A program made the position numbers and the translations under genes. This document shows positions 17,512 to 25,705 of a DNA stretch of 64,000 nucleotides, in pieces. Every line of letters starts with the position of its first letter. The first letter of the stretch is position 1. This stretch comes from Elusimicrobiaceae bacterium. Its GTDB lineage: Bacteria > Elusimicrobiota > Elusimicrobia > Elusimicrobiales > Elusimicrobiaceae. The notes beneath the pieces were generated by a model that was not told the DNA's origin, made no database searches, and saw nothing but the letters and a program-made list of their open reading frames with translations. Where the stretch lies: the NCBI GenBank assembly GCA_017546175.1, contig JAFYXM010000007.1, positions 274,456 through 338,455 of the forward strand, read 5' to 3'.

Positions 17512-18300
17512 ATGAATATTATCGTATGTATTAAACAAGTACCTGACTCTACCCAAGTAAAGGTAGATCCGAAAACCGGCACCCTCATCCGTGCCGGTGT
17601 GCCCAGCATTTTAAATCCGTACGACCACTATGCGCTGGAAAAAGCCTTGGCGATTAAAGCCAAAACCGGTGCCAAAGTGACGGTGCTTTCCATGGGTCCT
17701 GCCCAAGCTGTGGCTGTGTTGCGTTTGGCCTTGGCATTGGGTGCCGATGAAGGGGTGCTGCTCTCTGACCGTGCTTTTGCCGGTTCTGATACGTGGGCCA
17801 CTTCTTATGCCTTGGCTACGGCAGTCAAGAAAATAGGTCAGTTTGACATGATTTTATGCGGTCAAATGGCTATTGACGGTGATACGGCTCAAACGGGCCC
17901 CGGTATTGCCTACCATTTGGGTATCCCTCAAGTAACCTTTTGTGACAGTGTAGATAGCGACGGCCAACGCGCCGTAGTGAAAAAATTGATTGAAGGCGGT
18001 CACCAAATTATGGAGGCCGATTTACCTGTGCTCATTACCATGACCATGCCGGTAGATTATGCGCCTAAATATCCGTCTTTCATGGCGGCTCATAAAGCTC
18101 AAGATAAGCAAATTTCCACTTGGACGGCAGCCGATATCGGAGCTGATTTGCATAAGCTCGGTTTGGAGGGATCTCCCACCCGTGTGTCCCGCATTTTCCC
18201 GCCGGCCGCACGCGCTAAAGGGGAAATGATTTCCGGCTCTGCTGAAGAAATGGCCGCGAAATTTATTGAAATTTTGAAAAAGGAGAGTTTTGTCAAATGA
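17512..18300 (+). CDS. etfB: Electron transfer flavoprotein beta subunit
   Basis: 262 aa EtfB that binds a flavin/AMP and forms the heterodimer with EtfA. MNIIVCIKQVPDSTQVKVDPKTG is the typical start; LRLALALGADEGVLLSDRAFAGSDTWATS and GQMAIDGDTAQTGPGIAYHLGIPQVTF are conserved nucleotide-binding segments. Its stop overlaps the etfA start (ATGA). In bifurcating Etf proteins the second FAD sits in the beta subunit; the extended beta subunit loop and the ferredoxin fusion of EtfA make this possible here, but the FAD-versus-AMP choice cannot be settled by eye. Confidence 0.94.
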   Translation: MNIIVCIKQVPDSTQVKVDPKTGTLIRAGVPSILNPYDHYALEKALAIKAKTGAKVTVLSMGPAQAVAVLRLALALGADEGVLLSDRAFAGSDTWATSYALATAVKKIGQFDMILCGQMAIDGDTAQTGPGIAYHLGIPQVTFCDSVDSDGQRAVVKKLIEGGHQIMEADLPVLITMTMPVDYAPKYPSFMAAHKAQDKQISTWTAADIGADLHKLGLEGSPTRVSRIFPPAARAKGEMISGSAEEMAAKFIEILKKESFVK

Positions 18301-19493
18301 TTCAAGTAGGATCTAACTGTGTAGGCTGTGGAAAGTGTGTAAGCACTTGTCCGTTTGGTGCGCTCTCCTTGGTCAACCGCAAAGCGGTAGCCAACGCCAG
18401 CTGTACCATGTGCGGTGCCTGCGTGAGCGTGTGCCCTGTGAAAGCTTTGTCTTTGCCGACGGCCGGTTCCGAGAAAAAAGATTTGTCCGCTTACAAAGGC
18501 GTATGGGCCTTTATTGAAATTGCTGACGACGGCAAAGAGCAAAAAGTCCGCCCTGTGGGCTTTGAGCTTTTGTCCAAGGGTCGTGAACTGGCCGACCAAC
18601 TGGGCGAAGAATTGGCAGCCGTGGTAATCGGAGAAGGCGTGGAAAAATACTTTGCTGAGCTTTCTTCCTACGGTGCCGATAAAATTTACGCGGTCAGCAG
18701 CCCTGCCTATCGCGATTATAATACGGCTGCCTACGCCAATGCCATGATTAGCTTGATTAAAAAGTATAATCCCAGCATTGTTTTGTATCCGTCCACCTAT
18801 ATCGGACGTGATTTGTCTCCGCGTATTTCTTCGGAGCTTTTTGTAGGGTTGACCGCAGACTGCACGGGGCTTTCTATTGCAGACGGTCTTTTGATTCAAA
18901 CCCGTCCTGCTTTCGGTGGCAACATTATGGCAGATATCAAATGCCCCGATTACCGCCCTCAAATGTCCACCGTGCGTCCGAACGTATTTAAAAAAGTAGT
19001 GACGCGCCCGAACAGCATGGCGCAGGTAATTAATGAGAGTATTGCCGTTCCTGCCGCTGCAGGCAAAGTACGTATCGTCAGCAAACACTTTGACGAAGTG
19101 TCCAACCAAGAAAAATTGGACGAAGCCGAAGTGGTTTTAGCCGGTGGCCGCGGTTTGAAAGATGCGGCCGGCTTTGCCATGTTGGAAGATTTGGCTCAGG
19201 AATTAGGCGGTGCGGTGGGTGCATCCCGCGCGGCGATTGACTTGGGCTTAAAACCCAAAGAGAAACAAATCGGCCAGTCCGGTGTGACGGTAGCTTCTAA
19301 GCTTTATATTGCTGCCGGTATTTCCGGTGCGGTGCAACATATCGTAGGTATGGAGCATAGTGATGTGATTATCGGTATCAACAAAGATGCCAATGCTCCT
19401 ATCTTTAACGTATGCAAATACGGCTTTGTGGCAGATGCCCGTCAGCTCTTGCCCAAAGTGGTAGAGGCCGTAAAAAAAGCCAAACAAAAATAA
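18297..19493 (+). CDS. etfA: Electron transfer flavoprotein alpha subunit with N-terminal 2[4Fe-4S] ferredoxin domain
   Basis: 398 aa. Residues 1-50 are a ferredoxin domain with two complete clusters: C8-x2-C11-x2-C14-x3-C18 and C36-x2-C39-x2-C42-x3-C46. The remainder is EtfA: N-terminal domain, then the FAD domain with VVLAGGRGLKDAAGFAMLEDLA, GASRAAIDLG, IGQSGVTVASKLYIAAGISGAVQHIVGM and VIIGINKDANAPIFNVCKYG. Such fusions are known in caffeyl-CoA reductase (CarE) and lactate dehydrogenase Etf, where flavin-based electron bifurcation or confurcation couples ferredoxin and NADH. Likely an energy-conserving complex with the dehydrogenase upstream. Confidence 0.94.
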   Translation: MIQVGSNCVGCGKCVSTCPFGALSLVNRKAVANASCTMCGACVSVCPVKALSLPTAGSEKKDLSAYKGVWAFIEIADDGKEQKVRPVGFELLSKGRELADQLGEELAAVVIGEGVEKYFAELSSYGADKIYAVSSPAYRDYNTAAYANAMISLIKKYNPSIVLYPSTYIGRDLSPRISSELFVGLTADCTGLSIADGLLIQTRPAFGGNIMADIKCPDYRPQMSTVRPNVFKKVVTRPNSMAQVINESIAVPAAAGKVRIVSKHFDEVSNQEKLDEAEVVLAGGRGLKDAAGFAMLEDLAQELGGAVGASRAAIDLGLKPKEKQIGQSGVTVASKLYIAAGISGAVQHIVGMEHSDVIIGINKDANAPIFNVCKYGFVADARQLLPKVVEAVKKAKQK

Positions 19494-19507
19494 GTTTTTT
19501 ACCAACC

Positions 19508-19537
19508 AAAACCCCGCTTTTAAGAGCGGGGTTTTTT
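19508..19537. terminator. Bidirectional terminator after etfA
   Basis: Eleven-base stem AAAACCCCGCT/AGCGGGGTTTT followed by T-run; shared with the convergent small membrane gene. Confidence 0.85.
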
Positions 19538-19810
19538 GTTGGAATTTTTACTGTTTTTTAAATCTTGGTCACATATTTTGGCGACTAAAAAGATGAGCCC
19601 TCCACTCCACAAAAGGCCCAGCATCATTAGTGGGTCACCCCGACGGTACATGCTGAAAATAATGGGTTCTAAATCTTGGTAATTGGCCAACAACACCCAA
19701 AACAAAATACCGTGTGTGAGTAAAAAGGTAATCACGGAGATGGGTTTTATTTTAAGAAAATAAACCCAGAAAAGTTGGGCAATGGTCCAAAAGTAGATGA
19801 GTTCGCTCAT
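19520..19810 (-). CDS. Small membrane protein, leaderless, function unknown
   Basis: 96 aa from MSELIYFWTIAQ. Three predicted membrane helices (about 3-20, 24-43, 60-80) and a Lys/Asn/Ser-rich C-terminal tail after CDQDLKN. I do not recognise a family. An upstream ATG at 19864 would add 18 polar residues, but the promoter TGCTACAAT ends six bases before the chosen ATG, so transcription begins at this codon and the longer form cannot be made from it. The gene lies alone, convergent with etfA. Its last codons overlap the shared terminator. Confidence 0.6.
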   Translation of the reverse strand: MSELIYFWTIAQLFWVYFLKIKPISVITFLLTHGILFWVLLANYQDLEPIIFSMYRRGDPLMMLGLLWSGGLIFLVAKICDQDLKNSKNSNKKPRS

Positions 19811-19816
19811 AAGCAA

Positions 19817-19825
19817 ATTGTAGCA
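19817..19825 (-). promoter_or_regulatory. Extended -10 of a leaderless small membrane protein
   Basis: TGC plus TACAAT on the minus strand, followed by six bases (TTGCTT) and ATG. Confidence 0.65.
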
Positions 19826-19965
19826 ATTTATGTGCGGCTTTTTCAGTTGTTTCAAAAGACACACCTTTTGCTCTTAAAATACCGGTTTGTATTATTCGGC
19901 TTGCTGTTTTGGTTATTTTTTTGGCAATGAAAAAAAGTAACACTCTCCCATCGGTGGGAAAAGAC

Positions 19966-19997
19966 TTGACAAATCGTTTTTTTTTTTTTGCTACTAT
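19966..19997 (+). promoter_or_regulatory. Pilin promoter with T13 spacer
   Basis: -35 TTGACA at 19966-19971, thirteen T at 19977-19989, GC, -10 TACTAT at 19992-19997. Spacer is 20 bases, longer than optimal. Confidence 0.75.
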
Positions 19998-20036
19998 TTT
20001 TTCAGAAGGAAAAAAATAGAAAAAAGGAGAAAGAAA

Positions 20037-20540
20037 ATGAAAAGAGGTTTTACCTTGATAGAACTATTAGTAGTTGTTTTAATTATAGGTATCTTATCTG
20101 CTGTGGCAATGCCCCAATATACCGCAGCGGTAGAAAAAGCACGGGTAGCCGAAGCCTTGCAAAATATTTCCGTGATGGAAAAACAAATTGATTTGTATTT
20201 ATTAGAAAATGGAACTCCAACTTCTGAAGTGTGTTATAAAGATTTTGCTACTGCGGAATTAAGCGGTGGGGAGTGGGAAGATTGTGTGTATAACACAAAG
20301 AATTTTCAGTATTATTGGCCAAGCGTAAATTTTGGAGGAGGAGGAACAGAGGGGTATATAGAAGTAATCCGTCAGGGAAATGATGACTATACTTTAGTCT
20401 CTTCTACAAATAATAGTCATAATTCCGTTCAACACGGAAGTTGGTATCATGCTTGTTATACTTGGCAAACCGATACGGGGCGTAAAATTTGTAAACAACT
20501 GGAAAGCCAAGGTTGGGGTTATAATGACCACGACGTCTAA
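20037..20540 (+). CDS. Type IV pilin/pseudopilin-like protein (T-tract promoter, KICK motif)
   Basis: 167 aa. Leader MKRG, cleavage before FTLIELLVVVLIIGILSAVAMP, Glu5 present, then QYTAAVEKARVAEAL, nearly identical to the pilin at 3908. Variable domain contains four Cys and ends RKICKQLESQGWGYNDHDV. The KICKxLE segment followed by GxG is shared with the pilin at 15009. A+T-rich body relative to its neighbours. AAGGAG ribosome site, T-tract promoter, no partner genes. Together these look like members of one dispersed paralogous family whose exposed domains have diverged. Confidence 0.9.
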   Translation: MKRGFTLIELLVVVLIIGILSAVAMPQYTAAVEKARVAEALQNISVMEKQIDLYLLENGTPTSEVCYKDFATAELSGGEWEDCVYNTKNFQYYWPSVNFGGGGTEGYIEVIRQGNDDYTLVSSTNNSHNSVQHGSWYHACYTWQTDTGRKICKQLESQGWGYNDHDV

Positions 20541-20544
20541 AAAA

Positions 20545-20564
20545 CCCCGTGTTTGCACACGGGG
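20545..20564 (+). terminator. Hairpin after pilin
   Basis: Eight-base stem CCCCGTGT/ACACGGGG; the following CGGGTTT gives only a weak U-run, and a second hairpin follows at 20592. Confidence 0.45.
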
Positions 20565-20591
20565 CGGGTTTAGGAGTATATGAAAAATTTG

Positions 20592-20627
20592 AAAGGTCTG
20601 CGCTTATCGTTAGGTGCGGGCCTTTTT
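20592..20627. terminator. Bidirectional terminator
   Basis: Twelve-pair stem AAAGGTCTGCGC/GTGCGGGCCTTT (four G-T pairs) with five T on plus and a T-rich tail on minus; sits between the pilin and the convergent small gene. Confidence 0.65.
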
Positions 20628-20844
20628 AACGTCCTACGCGCAGCGCATAGGCACTGCCGCGGTTGGGCATGGTGTGTAAAAGGGCGGTCCAGTCCCGTGC
20701 CGGGTCCAAGCGGCGTTGACGGGCAGACTTACGCATAATCATGCGATCTGTTTGCATATTTACATAGTCTTTTTCTTCAGAATTTAAGTCAATAACAGTA
20801 TTGACCGACAGGCACGCTTCCAAAAAGGCCGTTTGCTTGCGCAT
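20626..20844 (-). CDS. Small hypothetical protein
   Basis: 72 aa from MRKQTAFLEACLSVNTV, chosen because TAAGGAT lies eight bases upstream. Upstream in-frame ATGs at 20892 and 20925 would give 88 or 99 aa. No recognised domain: N-terminal mixed hydrophobic helix, a central polar stretch, and a basic region (MRKSARQRRLDPARD). No signal peptide. Flanked by a terminator at its 3' end and divergent from the sensor kinase, which supports a real gene, but the evidence is only architecture. Confidence 0.4.
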   Translation of the reverse strand: MRKQTAFLEACLSVNTVIDLNSEEKDYVNMQTDRMIMRKSARQRRLDPARDWTALLHTMPNRGSAYALRVGR

Positions 20845-21018
20845 GTTATATATCCTTAAAAATTGTTTAAATTGTTCTATTTTCTTTTTCATACATTTAG
20901 TGTATTGTTTTTGATTTGTTTTCAACAGAGTCCTTTGGCCTAAAAAGGGTTGTTTTTTGGGCCCCTTTCAAAATGGGTCTTTTTATACTGAGAAAATAGG
21001 TCCTACGGCCTAGGGAAT

Positions 21019-21027
21019 TGGTATAAT
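21019..21027 (+). promoter_or_regulatory. Extended -10 of the sensor-kinase operon
   Basis: TGG followed by a perfect TATAAT, eleven bases before the kinase ATG. The predicted leader is about five bases, too short for a full ribosome site although AAGGA abuts the ATG. Confidence 0.6.
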
Positions 21028-21038
21028 GATAAAAGGAT

Positions 21039-22748
21039 ATGTCTATATTTTCTAAACTTTTCAAACTCTTTATTACCGTGGTGCTGATGCCGCTGATCCC
21101 CATGACGGCCTTGCTTGCGTTTTATCAAAACCGCCAAAAAGACAGCATCTTGGAAACGCATTATAACTTAGCTGAAGTGGTCGCCTCTGATTTAAATCAC
21201 TATGCCGAAGATTTAAATTGGCGTTTATCTTTTGCTTCTTCCTTTCAAAAACTTTTGGAACAAGGGGCCGAATTGGAAAGCGAATTTAAAAAAGTGCTTG
21301 CCGAGCAACCCGATATCAATGTGTTGGGACTTATGGACCAAGAGGGGCGCAATTTGCTGCGCTTGGAGAGAAGTGATTTGTATGCGATGCCTAATCGTTT
21401 GACGGCAGACGTCTTGGCGGAAATGGCCAAAAATCCGCGCATTTACATTGCTCCGTTTGAAACGGCGCAGGGTGCTTTGGAATTTGAATTTGTGATGCCG
21501 ATGAAGGGGGGAATTTTCCTCTATGGTATTACGGAACTTTCTGACTTGGCCGACCGCCTGCAGCAAATGCGTGTGGGCCGCAGCGGACAAGTATTTTTGG
21601 TATCTGCTGATGGGGTGGTGTATAGCGGCCCTTCTCAGTGGTCTCCGCAAATTGCACCTGAAAAATTGAAAGCCGCTTTTGAAAGCAAATCGCGCTTAGT
21701 CAAAGAAATAAAAGGAGCCGAAGACGTGTTTGTAGGCGGTTTTTCCGCCGCTAAACCGCTTGGGATGTATGTGGCTGTTTTGCAACTGAAAGACGAAGCC
21801 TACCGCAGCTTATATTTTTCTAATATCGTCTTATTCTTGTTTTTGTTGGCTATTGCCACGTTGGCTTATTTCGGGGCGTTGACTTTTTCTCGCAGCTTAG
21901 GAGAGCCGATTGCGGCACTGGCTGAAGGAGCCAAACAGGTCAGCCAAGGAAATTTGGACCACCGCGTCAAAGAAGAAATGGGATGGGGAGAATTTAGAGA
22001 GTTAATTGCTTCTTTTAATAAAATGACTGCCGATTTAAAGGACTATCAAGCTCTGCAACTCAAAAGCCAAGTCAGTGAAATGAAAGAGCATATTTTCCGC
22101 TCCGTGGCGCATGATTTGCGCGCTCCGTTGTTGGGATTACAAGGGTATATTTATATTTTATCAAGCGGTAAAATAAATACTGAGCAGCGCGAAGAATATT
22201 TAAACCGCATGAAAGAAGCCGCGCAAGATTTATCCTCTTTGTTAGAAGACGTGTTGGCTGTTTCGCGCGTGCAGGCAGGCATGACTTTGCCCCAACGCCA
22301 ACGCATTGAGCTTGGCCCGCTTTTGCAAAGTTTAATCAATACGCAGGAGCCGGTGGCAGCGGAAAAAGGCCTTTGCCTGTGCTGTGATGTGCCGGAGAAA
22401 TTGTGTGCTTATGCCGACCCTAAACTTTTACGGCGCATTGTAAATAATTTGCTCTCCAATGCTATTAAATTTACCGCACAGGGCCGTGTAGAAATAAAAG
22501 CATGGGAAGAAAAAAATCAAACCTTTTTATCCGTTCAAGACAGCGGCATCGGACTTAGTGAAAAACAATGCCAAGAAGTTTTTGAAAAATACCGTCAGGT
22601 AGATGACAGTGCCGAAGGGTATGGCTTAGGTCTTTTTATCAGCCGCCAGTTAGCGCGTGCGCACGGAGGCGATTTGACCGTTGCGTCTGCTCTGGGGCAA
22701 GGAAGTACCTTTACCCTTTGTTTGCCCAAAGAGGAGGAGAAAGCATGA
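21039..22748 (+). CDS. Membrane sensor histidine kinase
   Basis: 569 aa. TM1 about residues 8-28, extracytoplasmic sensor region 29-258 of Cache-like character, TM2 261-281, HAMP 281-333, dimerisation/phosphoacceptor domain with H358 in SVAHDLRAPLLGL, and an ATPase domain with N box NNLLSNAIKF, G1 DSGIGL and G2 GYGLGL. It autophosphorylates in response to a periplasmic signal. No response regulator is adjacent, so it is an orphan kinase here; it is instead translationally coupled (ATGA) to an unknown membrane protein and then a DnaQ-type exonuclease. The signal cannot be inferred. Confidence 0.93.
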   Translation: MSIFSKLFKLFITVVLMPLIPMTALLAFYQNRQKDSILETHYNLAEVVASDLNHYAEDLNWRLSFASSFQKLLEQGAELESEFKKVLAEQPDINVLGLMDQEGRNLLRLERSDLYAMPNRLTADVLAEMAKNPRIYIAPFETAQGALEFEFVMPMKGGIFLYGITELSDLADRLQQMRVGRSGQVFLVSADGVVYSGPSQWSPQIAPEKLKAAFESKSRLVKEIKGAEDVFVGGFSAAKPLGMYVAVLQLKDEAYRSLYFSNIVLFLFLLAIATLAYFGALTFSRSLGEPIAALAEGAKQVSQGNLDHRVKEEMGWGEFRELIASFNKMTADLKDYQALQLKSQVSEMKEHIFRSVAHDLRAPLLGLQGYIYILSSGKINTEQREEYLNRMKEAAQDLSSLLEDVLAVSRVQAGMTLPQRQRIELGPLLQSLINTQEPVAAEKGLCLCCDVPEKLCAYADPKLLRRIVNNLLSNAIKFTAQGRVEIKAWEEKNQTFLSVQDSGIGLSEKQCQEVFEKYRQVDDSAEGYGLGLFISRQLARAHGGDLTVASALGQGSTFTLCLPKEEEKA

Positions 22749-23455
22749 TTGTATTTTGGCGCTTACTGTTGGTGTATTATATATTGGCTGTTTTCTTTTA
22801 CAACCGTCCGTTTTTTGCGTGGCGCGACAAACGCCCTATGCTCTCTGCTGTAGTACAAACGGCGTCCTTCTTGCTTTTATCCACGGCTATTTTATGGCCT
22901 TACTTGGTGATTAAATGGCCCTTTTTCCATTTCTTCTCTTTGCACGGGTGGCAATGTTTGATTTTCTTATCTTTGTTTTATATCGCTATTGACCGTTTGT
23001 TTGTATTTCGCGCCGGTCAAGTAAAATACCACAGTCTTACTTTTTTAACCCATGATTTGCTGGCGGTTTTATTTATCTTTTTGGCTTCTCCGCTGGACGT
23101 GTTGTATCAAACGGGAAACTTGGTGGCGGACTCTTGGACTGTGTTTTTGGTAGGTGCTTTGGTGGTAACCAAGATGTTTAGCGTATTTATTTACATGGTG
23201 GAGCAAGATATTTTCGGAAGAGATTACCCGACTATAGACGAAAGCTTTGTTACCATGCTGATGCGTTTGATTTTTTATTTGATTGTGCTGTTGCCGGGTT
23301 GGCGGTGGCTCTTATGGTTTTTGGTGTGGCTGTGGGCCTGCCAAATTGCCCGTAAAAACCGCTTGATGGATTTTTCCCGCTTTGCTTTGTATTTTGGCAT
23401 TTTGGGAGCCACGGCTGTCGGATTTTTAGCTAAATGGAGTTTTTACTGGAAATGA
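22745..23455 (+). CDS. Polytopic membrane protein of unknown function
   Basis: 236 aa from the ATG that overlaps the kinase stop (ATGA). Rich in Trp/Phe/Leu with about six or seven membrane helices; conserved-looking polar residues include DRLFVF, VKYHSLTFLTHD and YMVEQDIFGRDYPTIDE between helices. The His/Asp pattern faintly recalls DUF3307-type proteins, but I cannot assign it. Its ATGA overlaps on both sides place it firmly in the kinase-exonuclease operon, so a role in the kinase signalling pathway is possible. Confidence 0.75.
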   Translation: MIVFWRLLLVYYILAVFFYNRPFFAWRDKRPMLSAVVQTASFLLLSTAILWPYLVIKWPFFHFFSLHGWQCLIFLSLFYIAIDRLFVFRAGQVKYHSLTFLTHDLLAVLFIFLASPLDVLYQTGNLVADSWTVFLVGALVVTKMFSVFIYMVEQDIFGRDYPTIDESFVTMLMRLIFYLIVLLPGWRWLLWFLVWLWACQIARKNRLMDFSRFALYFGILGATAVGFLAKWSFYWK

Positions 23456-24060
23456 TGTTACTACCCGAAGTAAAATTTGCCTGTTTGGATACGGAAACGA
23501 CGGGTCTTTCCCCTGTCGGTGGCGGTAAAATTTGCGAAATAGCCGTTTCGGTCAGTCAAAACGGCCGTAAAATAGAGGAGTTCTCTACCTTATTAAACCC
23601 CGAAATTTTGATGCACCCCAGCGTGATTGCCATTCACGGCATTACCAATGAAATGGTGGCTCATGCGCCTAAATTTGCCGATATTTTGCCCCGTTTATTT
23701 TCTTTGCTTGACGGATGCGTATTAGTGGCACACAATGCCGAGTTTGACTTGAGTTTTTTACGCGCAGAAGTGCAGGCCTGCGGTTGGCGGTTGCCTGAAT
23801 ATCCTGTTTTGGATACCTTAAAACTGGCCCGTAAAAACGGTTGTTTTGAGCGCAACAATTTAGGTGTTATTGCCACTACGTTGGGCATTAATGCAGATGG
23901 CGCGCACCGCGCCATGGCAGACGTGCGCATGACCGAAAAAGTGCTGTATCATTTTCTGCGTGATTTTATGAACGGCGGCGTAAACACATTAGAAGAATTG
24001 CAAACCTATCAAACCAAGCGCCACGCGCATGTGGTATTGGGGCAAAAAACGTTGTTTTGA
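23452..24060 (+). CDS. DnaQ-family 3'-5' exonuclease (DEDDh)
   Basis: 202 aa from MMLLPEV, whose ATG overlaps the preceding stop. All exonuclease motifs are present: Exo I FACLDTETTGLSP, Exo II VAHNAEFDLSFL, Exo III HRAMADVRMTEK with the catalytic His and Asp. It resembles the epsilon proofreading subunit of DNA polymerase III or the exonuclease used by PolC-less bacteria; it lacks obvious C-terminal polymerase-binding segments, ending TKRHAHVVLGQKTLF. Its location behind a sensor kinase is unusual for a replication protein. A general DNA or RNA trimming role is equally possible. Confidence 0.88.
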   Translation: MMLLPEVKFACLDTETTGLSPVGGGKICEIAVSVSQNGRKIEEFSTLLNPEILMHPSVIAIHGITNEMVAHAPKFADILPRLFSLLDGCVLVAHNAEFDLSFLRAEVQACGWRLPEYPVLDTLKLARKNGCFERNNLGVIATTLGINADGAHRAMADVRMTEKVLYHFLRDFMNGGVNTLEELQTYQTKRHAHVVLGQKTLF

Positions 24061-24117
24061 TGAATTTCATATAATATAAGAAAGAAGATTTTATCACCAT
24101 ATAAAAAGGAGTGAATT

Positions 24118-25665
24118 ATGAAAAAAGTAGTTTTGATTATTCGTGACGGTTGGGGTGATGCCCAAGCCGGCGAGCATAATGCCGTCAGTAATGCCAAAAC
24201 CCCGAACATGGATAAATATTTGGCCCAATGGCCGCATACCCAAATTGAAGCCTCCGGCGAAGAAGTAGGTTTGCCGGCCGGTTATATGGGCTCTTCCGAA
24301 GTAGGCCACTTAAACATGGGTGCCGGACGTATCGTAGTGCAAGAGCTTAAACGTTTAAAAGATACCATTGAAGACGGTTCTTTGTTCCAATCTGCTCCTT
24401 TTTCTGCCGCCATTGACAACTGTGTCAAAAACGGCAAAGCTTTGCATTTGATGGGTTTGGTGCAGGATGAAGGTGTACATGCCCACCAAGACCACTTGTT
24501 TGCTATCGTAAAATATGCTGCCGAAAAAGGCATCAAACAAGTATATATCCACTTCTTTGCTGACGGTCGTGATACGCCGCCGAAATCTTCTATCGGCTTT
24601 ATCCGCCAATTAGAAGAAGTCATTAAAGAAGCCGGCGTAGGCCAAATTGCCACCATTCAAGGCCGCTACTACAGCATGGACCGCAGTGAAAACTGGGCCT
24701 TGACCGATCAAGCCTATGATTTAATCGTACATGCCAAAGGTGCCCATGCCGCCACCGCCGAAGAAGCCGTGCAAACCGGTTATGACACCTTGAAAACTCC
24801 GGACGGCGGCCCGATGGTAGACGAATATATCCCGCCCACTGTACTCGGCGATTATAAAGGTATGGCCGAAGGCGACAGCGTGATTTTCTTCAACTTCCGC
24901 CAAGACCGCGCCATTCAGCTCACCAAAGCTTTTATTGATGCTGAATATGCCGGCAATGTAAACCGCGTACCCTGCGTCTATTGCGGACTTACCAAATATT
25001 ATGATTCTTTCCCGTACAATGCCTTGCCCTCTATGACGGACGGCGGCGGTATGGATAATTTGCTCGGTCAAGTGATTTCCAAAGCAGGACTGAAACAACT
25101 TCGCTTAGCCGAAACCCAAAAATTCAAACACGTTACCTCTTTCTTCAACGGCAAACAAATTCAACCGTACGAAGGGGAAGAACGCATTGAAATCAAAGGC
25201 CGCTTTGACCCTGCCACATTCGCTGACCATCCGGAAATGGAAGCTTACCGCGTAGCCGAAGAAGCTGTCAAGCAAATCGGCGAAGAGAAATATGATTTTG
25301 TGGTCATCAACTTTGCCAACGGGGATATGGTCGGACACACCGGCAATTTCAACTCTGTTGTCAAAGCCATTGAAGTGGTAGATGAATGTGTCGGCCAAGT
25401 GACCGAGGCCGCCTTGGCCAAAGGTTACGCCGTTATGATCACCGCCGACCATGGTAATGCCGAAGAAATGTGGGACAGCAAAATCAATATGCCCAAAACG
25501 GCGCATACCACCAACTTGGTAGATTTTGTCTATGTTAACCCCGATGACGCTCAAGCCAAAATGGCCCAAAGCGGCAATTTGGGTGACATTGCCGTTACGG
25601 TCTTAGACGTCATGAATGTAGAAAAACCTGCCGACATGACCGCCAAAAGCTTGATTGTGAAATAA
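24118..25665 (+). CDS. gpmI: Phosphoglycerate mutase, cofactor-independent
   Basis: Interconverts 3- and 2-phosphoglycerate using two Mn ions and a phosphoserine; 515 aa. First metal site VVLIIRDGWG with D10, nucleophile Ser60 in GYMGSSEVGHLNMGAGR (most homologues have GNSEVGH, here the preceding Asn is Ser), RDTPP motif at about 160, and the C-terminal metal ligands in NFANGDMVGHTG and ITADHGNAEEM. AAGGAG ribosome site; TATAAT at 24070-24075 provides a likely own promoter. A second, unrelated mutase (gpmA) lies at 45493. Confidence 0.97.
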   Translation: MKKVVLIIRDGWGDAQAGEHNAVSNAKTPNMDKYLAQWPHTQIEASGEEVGLPAGYMGSSEVGHLNMGAGRIVVQELKRLKDTIEDGSLFQSAPFSAAIDNCVKNGKALHLMGLVQDEGVHAHQDHLFAIVKYAAEKGIKQVYIHFFADGRDTPPKSSIGFIRQLEEVIKEAGVGQIATIQGRYYSMDRSENWALTDQAYDLIVHAKGAHAATAEEAVQTGYDTLKTPDGGPMVDEYIPPTVLGDYKGMAEGDSVIFFNFRQDRAIQLTKAFIDAEYAGNVNRVPCVYCGLTKYYDSFPYNALPSMTDGGGMDNLLGQVISKAGLKQLRLAETQKFKHVTSFFNGKQIQPYEGEERIEIKGRFDPATFADHPEMEAYRVAEEAVKQIGEEKYDFVVINFANGDMVGHTGNFNSVVKAIEVVDECVGQVTEAALAKGYAVMITADHGNAEEMWDSKINMPKTAHTTNLVDFVYVNPDDAQAKMAQSGNLGDIAVTVLDVMNVEKPADMTAKSLIVK

Positions 25666-25705
25666 GATTATGATGAGAGGCACTGTCAAAGGTGCCCCTT
25701 TTTCT

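Noticed and set aside
20579..20740. Short ORF of about 52 codons on plus (MKNLKGLRLSLG...) with AGGAG upstream
   Set aside because: It runs straight through the terminator hairpin at 20592-20627 and then antisense through the small minus-strand gene; composition after the hairpin is not protein-like.
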